Assembly (NCBI GenBank): GCA_900772475.1
Contig: CAAHEI010000048.1
Coordinates: 1 to 64,000 of the forward strand
DNA: 64,000 nucleotides
Direction: 5' to 3'
Source of the DNA: Clostridia bacterium
Lineage (GTDB): Bacteria; Bacillota; Clostridia; TANB77; CAG-465
Shown here: positions 54,701 to 63,378 of the stretch, in pieces
Numbering within the stretch: position 1 is the first letter of the stretch
How the letters are laid out: every line of letters starts with the position of its first letter
Notes under the pieces: generated by a model
What the model was told of the DNA's origin: nothing
Database searches by the model: none
What the model saw: the letters and a program-made list of their open reading frames with translations, nothing else
Program-made: the position numbers and the translations under genes

Positions 54701-56236
54701 TATATTTGATATACTCTTATCATATTCATCAAAATAATCTTTTACTTGTTCTATATCAGACTTATACTTAGCATATCCATTCATTACTTTTTGGGTATTA
54801 TCATTTCCTTTTCCAAGAATTAATAAAATTGAATTTCTATCTAATGATATAGCATAATTTACAGCTTTTTTTATTGCGTCTTCTCTATCATCTATTTTTT
54901 CATAATTATCAGTGTATTCTTTTAAATATTTTTCAATTTCGCTAGAAATTTTAGATACTTCTTCAACACCTGGATCATCAGCAGTAATATATACCATATC
55001 TGAATTTTTTCCTGCAACCTCTCCCAAATTTTTTCTCCTTATTTGAGCTTTGCCACCAGGACATCCAAACACTGTTATTACATATCTATCTTTATACTCA
55101 TTTTGTACTGTTTCATATATTTTTTCAAAACTTAATTTATTATGTGCAAAATCAACAATAGATACCATTTTATTATCTTTAGTTTTAAATAACTCCATCC
55201 TACCCGCAGTTTTAGCACTTTTAAGACCTAAATACATATATTTACTATCAATTCCTAATGTATATGTTATTGCAATAGCTGCAAGTGCATTTTCTACATT
55301 AAATTTACCAGGCATAGGAATGACAAATTCTCTGTCAAACTTATCAGTTTTTACCTTAAAATGTGTTCCATCATTTTCTACCATTATATCATATGCATAA
55401 ACATCTGCATTACTATCTTTAGTAGAAAAAGTAATGATATCATTTGTATATTTCTTTGCACATTTTAATATTCTATCGCTATAATCAGAATCAAGATTTA
55501 CACAAGCTCTTTTTGTATTCTCAAATAATTTTAATTTGCAACTAAAATAATCTTCAAAAGTTGGATGTTCTATTGGACTTACATGATCTTCTGAAATATT
55601 TAAAAATACTCCTATATCAAAATTTAATCCATAAAGTCTTCCATATTTTTTAGTATAAGCTTGTGATGAAACCTCCATTACAACATTTTTAATTTCTGAA
55701 TCTACAGCATTTCTGAAATGTTTATGTATTTCATAAGATTCTGGTGTTGTTATATGTGACTCAAAATTCTCAATACCGTCATATGTTGTAAGAGAAGAAA
55801 TTATTGCGGTATCCTTTTTCAAATTTTCTTTTGCATATTCATCTAAAATATATTTAGTATAAAAAGAAGTGGTAGTTTTTCCTTTTGTACCTGTTATACC
55901 AATTTTAGTTAAATATTTTTCTGGAAAATCAAAATACATATCTGATAGAAGTGATAAAGAGTTTCTAATATTTTTTACAATAATCCCAGGAATATTCACG
56001 TTATATTTCTTTTCACTTACATATACAATTGCTCCATTTTTTATTGCAGAATTTAAATATTCTTCCTTAAAATTATCACCTTTACATATAAACATAGTAT
56101 CAAAATCTACATTATTTGAATTATATGTCATATAATTTATTTCTCTGTCAAGAATGTCATCACACATATTTAAGCTTTCTATTTCATTATCTTCTTCTAA
56201 TTTATTTATATATTCTCTAACTTTATATTTTTTCAT
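54698..56236 (-). CDS. Mur ligase family protein, MurE-like
   Basis: This 512-aa ATP-dependent ligase has the P-loop GITGTKGKTTTSFY (~residue 113), NISEDHVSPIEHPTFEDYF, the ADP-site GKFNVENALAAIAI and the C-terminal motif ADDPGVEEV. MurE enzymes that add meso-DAP carry DNPR at that place. DDPG is unlike that and closer to lysine-type enzymes, so the amino acid added is uncertain. CPGGKAQIRRKN replaces the usual GGDRDKGKRP. AGGAG precedes the ATG. It overlaps the upstream acetyltransferase by four bases (ATGA). It may be an auxiliary MurE rather than the main one. Confidence 0.8.
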   Translation of the reverse strand: MKKYKVREYINKLEEDNEIESLNMCDDILDREINYMTYNSNNVDFDTMFICKGDNFKEEYLNSAIKNGAIVYVSEKKYNVNIPGIIVKNIRNSLSLLSDMYFDFPEKYLTKIGITGTKGKTTTSFYTKYILDEYAKENLKKDTAIISSLTTYDGIENFESHITTPESYEIHKHFRNAVDSEIKNVVMEVSSQAYTKKYGRLYGLNFDIGVFLNISEDHVSPIEHPTFEDYFSCKLKLFENTKRACVNLDSDYSDRILKCAKKYTNDIITFSTKDSNADVYAYDIMVENDGTHFKVKTDKFDREFVIPMPGKFNVENALAAIAITYTLGIDSKYMYLGLKSAKTAGRMELFKTKDNKMVSIVDFAHNKLSFEKIYETVQNEYKDRYVITVFGCPGGKAQIRRKNLGEVAGKNSDMVYITADDPGVEEVSKISSEIEKYLKEYTDNYEKIDDREDAIKKAVNYAISLDRNSILLILGKGNDNTQKVMNGYAKYKSDIEQVKDYFDEYDKSISNI

Positions 56237-56700
56237 GAATTCTCCTTTAAATCTATATAATATAGTTTTTCACCATTACTTAATTTTCCCATATACTTTG
56301 CACCAAATTTTTCATAATAATTATTTAAATCAGTTTTTAAATATATTCTCTTATATCCTCTTTTTTGTGCTTCACTTAGTATTTCTCCATTTAAGATTTT
56401 TGAATAACCTTTATTTCTATATTCTTTTTTTACATACATTGTAGCATACCATGGACCTAAATCACGTCTTTCATCGCTATCATTTGGAAATAATGATATA
56501 AATCCAATTAGTTCATCATCATTTAGTAATATTAATTTGCAAAAATCATTCTTATTTAAATTATTTTTTACATTTTCTATTTTTTTATTTATTCTATCTT
56601 CAAAGGACTCTTGAGGATCCTTTGCCCATTCATTATGCTCTAAAATAGCAACTTCCCTTAAATATTCTATTTTATCTTTTATATTATATACCTTAAGCAT
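56233..56700 (-). CDS. GNAT family N-acetyltransferase
   Basis: This 155-aa protein has the GNAT core FISLFPNDSDERRDLGPWYA, TMYVKKEYRNKGYSKIL as the acetyl-CoA loop and KLYYIDL at the end. The substrate is unknown. A TTG at 56712 is in frame, but GGTG six bases before the ATG at 56700 favours the ATG. Its stop overlaps the Mur ligase start (ATGA), suggesting coupled translation and perhaps a shared envelope role. Confidence 0.85.
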   Translation of the reverse strand: MLKVYNIKDKIEYLREVAILEHNEWAKDPQESFEDRINKKIENVKNNLNKNDFCKLILLNDDELIGFISLFPNDSDERRDLGPWYATMYVKKEYRNKGYSKILNGEILSEAQKRGYKRIYLKTDLNNYYEKFGAKYMGKLSNGEKLYYIDLKENS

Positions 56701-56788
56701 ATTTTTCACCAAACCTTAATATTTATGCTTCTATATTACTTATATATTTTACCATTATGCGTTATGAAATACAATAGAAATTAAAAGA

Positions 56789-56825
56789 AAAAAGAATAAG
56801 AAATTTTACATCTCTTATTCTTTTT
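56789..56825 (-). terminator. carD terminator
   Basis: AAAAAGAATAAGA - 11 nt - TCTTATTCTTTTT, a perfect 13-bp stem with T-rich flanks on both strands. Confidence 0.85.
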
Positions 56826-56826
56826 A

Positions 56827-57366
56827 TTATAAACTAACTGTACCATTACCATCATTATTTTGATTTTCACTTAATTTATATGAATCCTTTATAGCATCCT
56901 CAATCTTTTCGTCAAGTACATCATGTGACATTCCTTCTGATAATACCATTTCACTTATAAGAATGTCTTTTGCTGTAGATAACATTTTTTTCTCACCAAT
57001 TGAAAGACCTCTTTCCATATGTCTATGTGAAAGATCTCTTACAACTTCAGCGACTTCTAAAATGTCTCCAGATTTTATCTTTTCAACATTCATGTTGTAT
57101 CTCTTACTCCAGTTTACATCATGAACATAGTTATCTTGTGGTTTTTCAAGTACATCGAATACTTCATCTGAGATACTTTTGCTTGATACTTCTCTTACTC
57201 CAATATCATCAGCTTTATCTGTTGGAACCATAAGTTTCATACCACCGATTGGCATACGAATGATATAATAATCTTTCTCGTCTCCTAGCATTTCTTTTTG
57301 CTCAATAGCCTCAATAGTTCCAGCACCATGCATTGGATATACTATTTTGTCTCCTACTTTAAACAC
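56827..57366 (-). CDS. carD: CarD family transcriptional regulator
   Basis: About 179 aa. The N-terminal CarD/TRCF Tudor-like domain (FKVGDKIVYPMHGAGTIEAIE) binds the RNA polymerase beta subunit. The helical C-terminal part (residues 70-165) would touch the promoter bubble. The frame is open to 57429, but that stretch contains the promoter. AAGGAGG lies eight bases before the GTG at 57366, so GTG is the start. Proximity to disA-radA resembles the conserved Firmicute cluster. Confidence 0.92.
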   Translation of the reverse strand: MFKVGDKIVYPMHGAGTIEAIEQKEMLGDEKDYYIIRMPIGGMKLMVPTDKADDIGVREVSSKSISDEVFDVLEKPQDNYVHDVNWSKRYNMNVEKIKSGDILEVAEVVRDLSHRHMERGLSIGEKKMLSTAKDILISEMVLSEGMSHDVLDEKIEDAIKDSYKLSENQNNDGNGTVSL

Positions 57367-57408
57367 AATACATCCCTCCTTGCAAGATATAACTTTAAGT
57401 ACATCTAT

Positions 57409-57437
57409 ATTATACCATAATTTAAGCAAAAAGTAAA
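57409..57437 (-). promoter_or_regulatory. Promoter of carD
   Basis: TTTACT (57432-57437) - 17 bp - TATAAT (57409-57414) on the minus strand. It overlaps the longer open frame and excludes an upstream start. Confidence 0.7.
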
Positions 57438-57508
57438 GAAAATTTAGGTAAAATAAATTTAAATTTGTACTAAATTATGTAAACGTTACTGTTTGATATA
57501 CTTTAAAA

Positions 57509-58570
57509 CTATATATTGTAAGATTTTAATATATACTGTTCTTGTAACCTCTTTAAAGACTGATTAATTATTCTTGCCCTTATCTCACCTATACCCTCTA
57601 CATCGTCTAATTCATCAATAGAAGCAGAACAAATATGTTGTAATGATCCAAATGCTTCAACAGTTTTTTCAATTATAGATGAAGGCATTTTTGGAACTTT
57701 AGAAAGTATTCTATATCCTTTTGGAGAAACATTAGTATCTAATATATCAGATAAAACTTCATATCCAAGCAATTTAACTATCTTTTCTGAAACTATCAAG
57801 TTTTTCTTATCTATCTTCCTTATTTCCTCTAAAATACTTTGAGTTGATATTTCCTTGTTTACGTTATAATCTTGTATAATTAATTTTTCTTCATCCTCAA
57901 CATTAGCCATAAGTTCCTCAAGCTGCATATTAACAATTCTTCCTTCATCACCAAGTTCAATTATACTTCTTTTTACATCTGTCTCCATTCTCATTATTAT
58001 TTCGCTTCTATAAATACAATTTATTACAGTATCTAGTGTTACTATATCATCAAATTCATGTTCACTTAAAATACTAAGCATATTATCAAAAACAGTTTTA
58101 TATTTTTCAAGAGCTTGTAGAGTTTGATTTGCTCGCATAAGTACTGATTGTGTATCATTTATTACATATCTAAAATTTCCTTTGAAAAGAGTAATTATAC
58201 CCCTTCTCTCAGAAATACTAATAACAAGTTCTCCAAATTGTTTTGCAACACGTTCAGCTGTTTTGTGCCTTGTACCAGTTTCTCTAGTTGATATACTAAA
58301 ATCCGGATTTAATTGAACATTAGCCCTTATTATTCTTTTTAAATCACTACTTAATATTATTGCACCATCCATTTTGGCAAGCTCATAAATATTAGTTGAT
58401 GTAAATTCTTCATCTATTTTAAATCCCCCATCAGCTATTTTTAATATATCTTCGCTATCAGATACTACAATTAAAGCACCTGTTTTGGCTTTTAATATAT
58501 TTTCTAATCCTTCCCTTAATTCAGTTCCTGGTGCAACTAATTTAAGTATTTCTAATATTTTATCATTCAT
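57509..58570 (-). CDS. disA: DNA integrity scanning diadenylate cyclase DisA
   Basis: About 353 aa. The N-terminal DAC domain shows DGA (~residue 67) and GTRHKTAER (~98-106), the c-di-AMP synthesis motifs. A linker and a C-terminal HhH DNA-binding domain (ASIDELDDVEGIGEIRARII) follow. It scans DNA for branched structures and makes c-di-AMP. An ATG at 58594 exists inside radA, but GGGTG six bases before the ATG at 58570 favours the shorter form. It follows radA directly. Confidence 0.94.
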   Translation of the reverse strand: MNDKILEILKLVAPGTELREGLENILKAKTGALIVVSDSEDILKIADGGFKIDEEFTSTNIYELAKMDGAIILSSDLKRIIRANVQLNPDFSISTRETGTRHKTAERVAKQFGELVISISERRGIITLFKGNFRYVINDTQSVLMRANQTLQALEKYKTVFDNMLSILSEHEFDDIVTLDTVINCIYRSEIIMRMETDVKRSIIELGDEGRIVNMQLEELMANVEDEEKLIIQDYNVNKEISTQSILEEIRKIDKKNLIVSEKIVKLLGYEVLSDILDTNVSPKGYRILSKVPKMPSSIIEKTVEAFGSLQHICSASIDELDDVEGIGEIRARIINQSLKRLQEQYILKSYNI

Positions 58571-58575
58571 AAACA

Positions 58576-59961
58576 TCACCCATTTACTACACAACTTATC
58601 GCTTCATCAATTGTATTTATTCCAATAAGTTTTATATTTATATCTTTTATACTTTCCTTAAGTCTTTCAACTTGTCTTTTGCTTGCATATATTTTCTCAT
58701 ATCCCATTTTTTCTATTTCTTTTACTCTTTTTTCAAAGTTATTTATACTTCTTATTTCTCCTGTAAGTCCAAGTTCACCTATAAATACAGTCTTAGGATT
58801 AATAACTTTATTTTTGTAATTAGAAACAATTGCCATAGCCACAGCTAAATCTACCGCAGGTTCATCAACTCTAATACCACCAATTACATTTACATATATA
58901 TCTTGTGTTCCAAGACCAATATTACATCTTTTTTCAAGTACAGCGAGAATCATGTTTAGCCTATTTAAGTCTATTCCATTTGCAACTCTTCTTGGATTGT
59001 TATAATAAGAATGTGAAGTTAATGCCTGTATTTCTAAAAGTATAGTAGATGTTCCCTCAACTGTTGCAACTATAGCCGTTCCTGGTAAATTATTTTTTTC
59101 ATCAGATAAAAATAATTCTGAAATGTTTGTAACTTCAACCATTCCAACATCTTGCATATCAAATATTCCAATTTCATTAGTTGAACCAAATCTATTTTTT
59201 ACACTTCTAATTATTCTATGTGTAAAAAATCTTTCACCTTCGATATATAGCACTGTATCCACCATATGTTCAAGTATTCTAGGCCCTGCTATAACACCAT
59301 CTTTGGTTACATGACCTATAACAATAACTGTAATATTTTTTCTTTTTGCAAGATACATCATTCTTGCTGTTACCTCTTTAACCTGAGAAATACTTCCAGG
59401 TACTGACGAAATATCTTCATCATACATAGTTTGTATAGAGTCTATAATACAAAATTTCGGTTCTGTTTCTTCTATTTTATTTTCTATTTGTGATATGTCT
59501 GTTTCACTTAAAAATAATATATTATCAGATGATACCTTAAGCCTATCTGCTCTTAGTTTAACTTGTGTTTCTGACTCTTCTCCTGAAACATAAAGTACTT
59601 TTCCATGATTACTTAATTTATTACATACCTGCATGATTAAAGTAGATTTACCAATTCCAGGTTCTCCTCCAATCAATGTAAGTGAGCCTTCTACTATTCC
59701 TCCACCAAAAACACGATTTAATTCTGCATAACCAGTATCTAGTCTTATACTTTTATTTATTATAATATCATTTAATTTTTTAACTTCTGATTTATTATTA
59801 AAAGTGTTTGAAAATCCTTTAGAAGATGACTTTGATTTACTTTGTTTATTAATTTTCTCTTCTACAAAACTATTCCAACTATTACATCCTGGACATTTTC
59901 CAAGCCACTTTGCAGATTCATACCCACATTCTTTACAAAAAAATACTGTATTTGTAGCCAT
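58576..59961 (-). CDS. radA: DNA repair protein RadA (Sms)
   Basis: This 461-aa protein has a zinc finger C9-x2-C12...C23-x2-C26, Walker A GGEPGIGKST (~93), the KNRFG motif (~256) and a C-terminal Lon-protease-like domain (GELGLTGEIRSI). RadA is a branch-migration helicase aiding recombination. AAGGAG precedes the ATG. It is 12 bases from the MBL gene and five from disA, in one unit. Confidence 0.95.
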   Translation of the reverse strand: MATNTVFFCKECGYESAKWLGKCPGCNSWNSFVEEKINKQSKSKSSSKGFSNTFNNKSEVKKLNDIIINKSIRLDTGYAELNRVFGGGIVEGSLTLIGGEPGIGKSTLIMQVCNKLSNHGKVLYVSGEESETQVKLRADRLKVSSDNILFLSETDISQIENKIEETEPKFCIIDSIQTMYDEDISSVPGSISQVKEVTARMMYLAKRKNITVIVIGHVTKDGVIAGPRILEHMVDTVLYIEGERFFTHRIIRSVKNRFGSTNEIGIFDMQDVGMVEVTNISELFLSDEKNNLPGTAIVATVEGTSTILLEIQALTSHSYYNNPRRVANGIDLNRLNMILAVLEKRCNIGLGTQDIYVNVIGGIRVDEPAVDLAVAMAIVSNYKNKVINPKTVFIGELGLTGEIRSINNFEKRVKEIEKMGYEKIYASKRQVERLKESIKDINIKLIGINTIDEAISCVVNG

Positions 59962-59973
59962 TTTTTCTCCTTC

Positions 59974-60600
59974 TTATTTATTAAATATTAAACATTCAAT
60001 TTTTGTATCAAGTAATTTGGCAAATTCAATACCATCTTCTTTTTTACCAACAATTGTTCCATAATGAATAGGTATTACATACTTAGGTTTAATACTATTA
60101 GTATAGTCTGCCGCCTCTTTATAATCCATAGTATAAGTTCCACCAATTGGAACAAATAGCACATCACATTTTATATTTTGTATATCCTCATTTACATCAG
60201 TATCTCCTGTTATATAATACGTAACACCATTTATTTTTATTAAATATCCAACCCATCCGTATTCTTTTTTATGATACTCCTTATTAACATTATACGCTGG
60301 TATAACTTGCAGCTCTATCTTATTAAATTTGTACATTTCATCTGGTACAACAGTAACTATTCTTTTTTCATCTACACCAATTTCAAGTAATTTTTCCTTA
60401 CAATCTGGTGTAACAAAAAATATTGTATCTTCATTTCTTACTTTCTCTATATCCTCTATTGAAAAGTGGTCATAATGTGAGTGTGTTATAAACAAATACT
60501 TTGCATTATGCGTCTCATTTTCAATTTTATATGGATCAATATATATATTATCATACAACACAATTGATGCATGATATAAGACTTTTACATTTTTTAACAT
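59974..60600 (-). CDS. MBL-fold metallo-hydrolase (YtkL/UPF0173-like)
   Basis: This 208-aa protein shows the metal-binding motifs THSHYDHFS, TGDTDVNED and PIHYGT of metallo-beta-lactamase-fold hydrolases. The short length and motif spacing fit the L-ascorbate-lactonase/YtkL-like group, whose substrate is unclear. GGGAGG precedes the ATG. It is the first gene of an MBL-radA-disA unit. Confidence 0.85.
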   Translation of the reverse strand: MLKNVKVLYHASIVLYDNIYIDPYKIENETHNAKYLFITHSHYDHFSIEDIEKVRNEDTIFFVTPDCKEKLLEIGVDEKRIVTVVPDEMYKFNKIELQVIPAYNVNKEYHKKEYGWVGYLIKINGVTYYITGDTDVNEDIQNIKCDVLFVPIGGTYTMDYKEAADYTNSIKPKYVIPIHYGTIVGKKEDGIEFAKLLDTKIECLIFNK

Positions 60601-60711
60601 TTAATCCTCCCAAATATAATTGATATTATATTATATTATATTATTTAATCATTTCTTAAAATGTATTTTTTCGCACTCTTTTATTATACCATATTAATTT
60701 ACGAAAATATA

Positions 60712-60752
60712 GAAAAAATAGTGAATTAGAAAAAAATTTTCCTAACTCACTA
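60712..60752 (-). terminator. Terminator of the HD-domain gene
   Basis: TAGTGAGTTAG - 12 nt - CTAATTCACTA (one mismatch) followed by TTTTTTC on the minus strand. Confidence 0.8.
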
Positions 60753-60820
60753 ATTTCTCCATACAAAAATTTTTGCACTTTTTCTTTAAATACGTGAACA
60801 AAACTCAATCGAAATAATAT

Positions 60821-61492
60821 TCAAATTAAAAATTCTGCAACATCAATCTCTTTATTATTAATTATAAATATGTATTTTTTATTTAAGTAATTTGCTACTT
60901 TATATGGCACTGTAATTGCTTTTGACCAATTTTTTAATAATATATTTACATCAAATTCATCTTGTGTTGTATATATAACTTCAAGATTATTTTCAGTAAT
61001 TTGGATATCCACATTTCTAATTTTTTGTATTTCTCTATTCATTTCATCCTGAATACTTGAATTTTCAGTACGATGATAAGTAACATCTAACTTGTCTGCA
61101 AGTAACAAGGAAAGTCCCACTAAACTTTGGATATTATCTCCTTTAGAATGATCACTAATAGCTTGCCTTAAAATTTCTTCTTCATCCTGTGTAATATCAT
61201 TCTTATCAATAAATTTACCAAACATTAAACTACTCTCTATGGCATGATTAATTTTACTTCCTTTTGAAAGCCCAATATCATGTAAAAGTGCTGCACTCAT
61301 TCCTAAATCTATTGTTCTTTCATCACAATTTAATTGTAACAAAATTTTATTTACATATTCAGCCACGCGTTTATAATGTCCTAATCCATGCTCCCAATCC
61401 CATTTACCATTAGTTATAAATTTAATATTTTCAATTTTTTTAACAGTATCTAAATATTCACTATTATTTAATATTTTATTATATAAATTCAC
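60821..61492 (-). CDS. HD-domain phosphohydrolase
   Basis: About 223 aa. The HD signature is complete: HGLGHYKRV, LLHDIGLSKGS, NHAIESS and DHSKGD, followed by LADKLD. Such proteins hydrolyse phosphomonoesters or nucleotides. The substrate is not inferable. AGGAG is eight bases before the GTG at 61492 and almost touches the alternative GTG at 61501, so I use 61492. A candidate structured leader RNA lies 135 bases upstream. Confidence 0.8.
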   Translation of the reverse strand: MNLYNKILNNSEYLDTVKKIENIKFITNGKWDWEHGLGHYKRVAEYVNKILLQLNCDERTIDLGMSAALLHDIGLSKGSKINHAIESSLMFGKFIDKNDITQDEEEILRQAISDHSKGDNIQSLVGLSLLLADKLDVTYHRTENSSIQDEMNREIQKIRNVDIQITENNLEVIYTTQDEFDVNILLKNWSKAITVPYKVANYLNKKYIFIINNKEIDVAEFLI

Positions 61493-61626
61493 AAATTTCA
61501 CTCCTCATATTTTAGTAATTTAGTTCTATAAGTACTCTTGGTTTGGACTACTTTTTTATATATTTTTTAAAAAGTGCTATAAAAATTTTGGCATGGTAAT
61601 TTCAATATGACTTTCCTATTATATAA

Positions 61627-61757
61627 AAAAAAATCAACCATTTCTAATTGATTCTAAAATTATCTGTTAGTACAAACAGATAAATCAATGGTGCCATCGA
61701 AGTAGTTATCTACAACTTTTGGGCTCTCATAACGATTGATACAAATATCAATCAATT
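61627..61757 (-). ncRNA. Candidate structured RNA or attenuator upstream of the HD gene
   Basis: A promoter (TTGTAT 61786-61791, TATACT 61764-61769, 16-bp spacer) would start a transcript of about 130 nt. It has a 5' hairpin GATTGATA-TTTG-TATCAATC, a conserved-looking core with GAGAGCCC and TGGCACC, a hairpin ATCTGTTT...AACAGAT and a terminator AATCAA...TTGATT with nine Ts. ATTGATT after TGGCACC can pair with AATCAAT of the terminator's left arm, giving an antiterminator. It could be a riboswitch for the HD gene or a free small RNA. I match it to no known class. Confidence 0.5.
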
Positions 61758-61763
61758 TATTAA

Positions 61764-61791
61764 AGTATATCATATTTTTTATAAAATACAA
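61764..61791 (-). promoter_or_regulatory. Promoter of the candidate RNA
   Basis: TTGTAT - 16 bp - TATACT on the minus strand, ten bases after the tyrS stop. Confidence 0.55.
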
Positions 61792-61800
61792 TACATTTTA

Positions 61801-62961
61801 CTATTTTATTATTTTTTTGAACTTATTTTTTCCAAATTGAACTACTAAATCATTTTCAATTTTTAATATTTTATTTATATCTGCTTCCAAATTAGAATTA
61901 ATCTTTATGCCATTTCCTCGTATCATTCTTTTAGCATCTCCTTTAGAGTTTGCAAAATCAATTTTTACTAATAAATCGCATATATTCATTTCATTTTCTG
62001 ATATATTAATTGTTTCAATATCTTCGGGAATGTTTCCTTTAGCTATTTTTAAATATCTTTCTTTAATTTTTTCAAATTCATCTACATCGTCATACATTTT
62101 TAATAATTCTTTAGCAAAAAACATATGTGCCTCTCTAATGTCTTTATTCATTATTATATCAATTTCATCTGTTGGCATATCTGTTGCTAATTCAAAGTAT
62201 TGTCTTAGTATAGTATCTGGAATTTTCATACTTTTTTCAAATTTTTCAAAAGGAGAATCATTCAATCCAATATAATTTTCTAATGACTTACTCATTTTTT
62301 CTTTTCCATCTAATCCTACAAGTAATGGAAATGTCATTACTACTTGGCTTTCCTGTCCATAATCTTTTTGAAGTTCTCTTCCAACAAGTAAATTAAAAGT
62401 TTGGTCTGTTCCACCAATTTCAATATCTGCATTTATTGCGACAGAATCATATCCTTGCATTAATGGATATAACAATTCATGCATAGATAAAGGTAAATTA
62501 TTTTCATACCTATTTTTAAAGTCATCTCTTTCCATAATTCTTGCAACTGTATATTTACTAGATAGTTTTATTACATCTTCAAATGTCATTTTAGATAACC
62601 ATTCTGAATTAAATACAATTTCCGTTTTTTCTTTGTCTAATATTTTTGTAACTTGTTCTAAATATGTTTCAGCAGACTTTCGAGTTTCTTCAAATGTAAG
62701 TGCCGGTCTTGTTTTACTTTTACCAGATGGATCACCTATCATTGCTGTAAAATCACCTATTACAAATACAATTTTATGTCCCATATCTTGAAATGTTTTT
62801 AATACCCTTAATGGAACAGAATGTCCTATATGCAAATCTGGTCTTGATGGGTCTGCTCCAAATTTTATTATTAATTTCTTACCACTATTTATTTTTCTTT
62901 CTAAATCTTCTTGATTAAATATTTGTATTGCTTTTCTTTTTATAATTTCTAAATTATTCAT
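61801..62961 (-). CDS. tyrS: Tyrosyl-tRNA synthetase
   Basis: This 386-aa class I synthetase has HIGH at residues 44-47 (PDLHIGHS), GGTDQTFNLLVGRELQ, KMSKS near 222 and a C-terminal S4 RNA-binding domain (DLLVKIDFANSKGDAKRMIRGNGIKI). It charges tRNA-Tyr. Its sequence (KFGADPSRPDLHIGH) is of the type seen in Firmicute TyrZ-like enzymes. A T-box leader in front regulates it by uncharged tRNA-Tyr. Confidence 0.96.
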   Translation of the reverse strand: MNNLEIIKRKAIQIFNQEDLERKINSGKKLIIKFGADPSRPDLHIGHSVPLRVLKTFQDMGHKIVFVIGDFTAMIGDPSGKSKTRPALTFEETRKSAETYLEQVTKILDKEKTEIVFNSEWLSKMTFEDVIKLSSKYTVARIMERDDFKNRYENNLPLSMHELLYPLMQGYDSVAINADIEIGGTDQTFNLLVGRELQKDYGQESQVVMTFPLLVGLDGKEKMSKSLENYIGLNDSPFEKFEKSMKIPDTILRQYFELATDMPTDEIDIIMNKDIREAHMFFAKELLKMYDDVDEFEKIKERYLKIAKGNIPEDIETINISENEMNICDLLVKIDFANSKGDAKRMIRGNGIKINSNLEADINKILKIENDLVVQFGKNKFKKIIK

Positions 62962-63081
62962 ATCTATTAACCTCCATTCTTTATTTAATTTTTGATTGTA
63001 TTATATAGATATGCATATAATAACCCTTGGATTATTATTTTATTTGTAAACCATTGGGTCATAATATCACTTCCAAAAATC

Positions 63082-63315
63082 AAAAAAGTCAATCCATCCC
63101 TGTTAAAGGACGAACTGACTCCGTTGTACCACCTTTTTTCACAATATAAAAATAATATTGCCTCATTTATAGCTTATTCGTAGCAACCCGTTAGTTACTA
63201 TAAGAATTGTAATTCAAATTTTATATACTGATAATTTACAGCTACCATTATCTCTCTATAAGTTACTATAAAATTTTACTAGTTTTCTTTTTAAAACATA
63301 ACTAAATTAAAATAC
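63082..63315 (-). ncRNA. Tyrosine T-box leader of tyrS
   Basis: On the minus strand the leader contains the T-box AGGTGGTACAACGG (63121-63134) and a terminator AGTCAG...TCC / GGATTGACT followed by TTTTTT (63082-63120). Upstream, a Stem I with AGAGAGATAATGGTAGC and the loop GAATTACAATTC places UAC (Tyr) as specifier. Uncharged tRNA-Tyr would pair with both sites and prevent the terminator. The tRNA identity matches the gene. Confidence 0.9.
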
Positions 63316-63321
63316 ATGTAT

Positions 63322-63350
63322 ATTTTATCATTTCTTTCTATAAAAAGCAA
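63322..63350 (-). promoter_or_regulatory. Promoter of the tyrS T-box transcript
   Basis: TTGCTT (63345-63350) - 17 bp - TAAAAT (63322-63327) on the minus strand, with transcription expected to start near 63315. Confidence 0.7.
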
Positions 63351-63378
63351 CACTAATTTTGATTTAAAAATCACTTAT

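Noticed and set aside
60625..60648. ATATT tandem run as a functional repeat
   Set aside because: Simple low-complexity sequence in a promoter region, with no unit long enough to interpret.
61690..61696. UGGCACC as evidence of a second T-box
   Set aside because: The upstream part is only about 60 nt and has no Stem I, AGUA-type bulge or specifier codon, so the motif alone is not enough.
61690..61732. CTCATAA and nearby bases as a tRNA-Met-like anticodon loop on the plus strand
   Set aside because: No anticodon stem, D-arm, T-arm or acceptor pairing can be formed around it.
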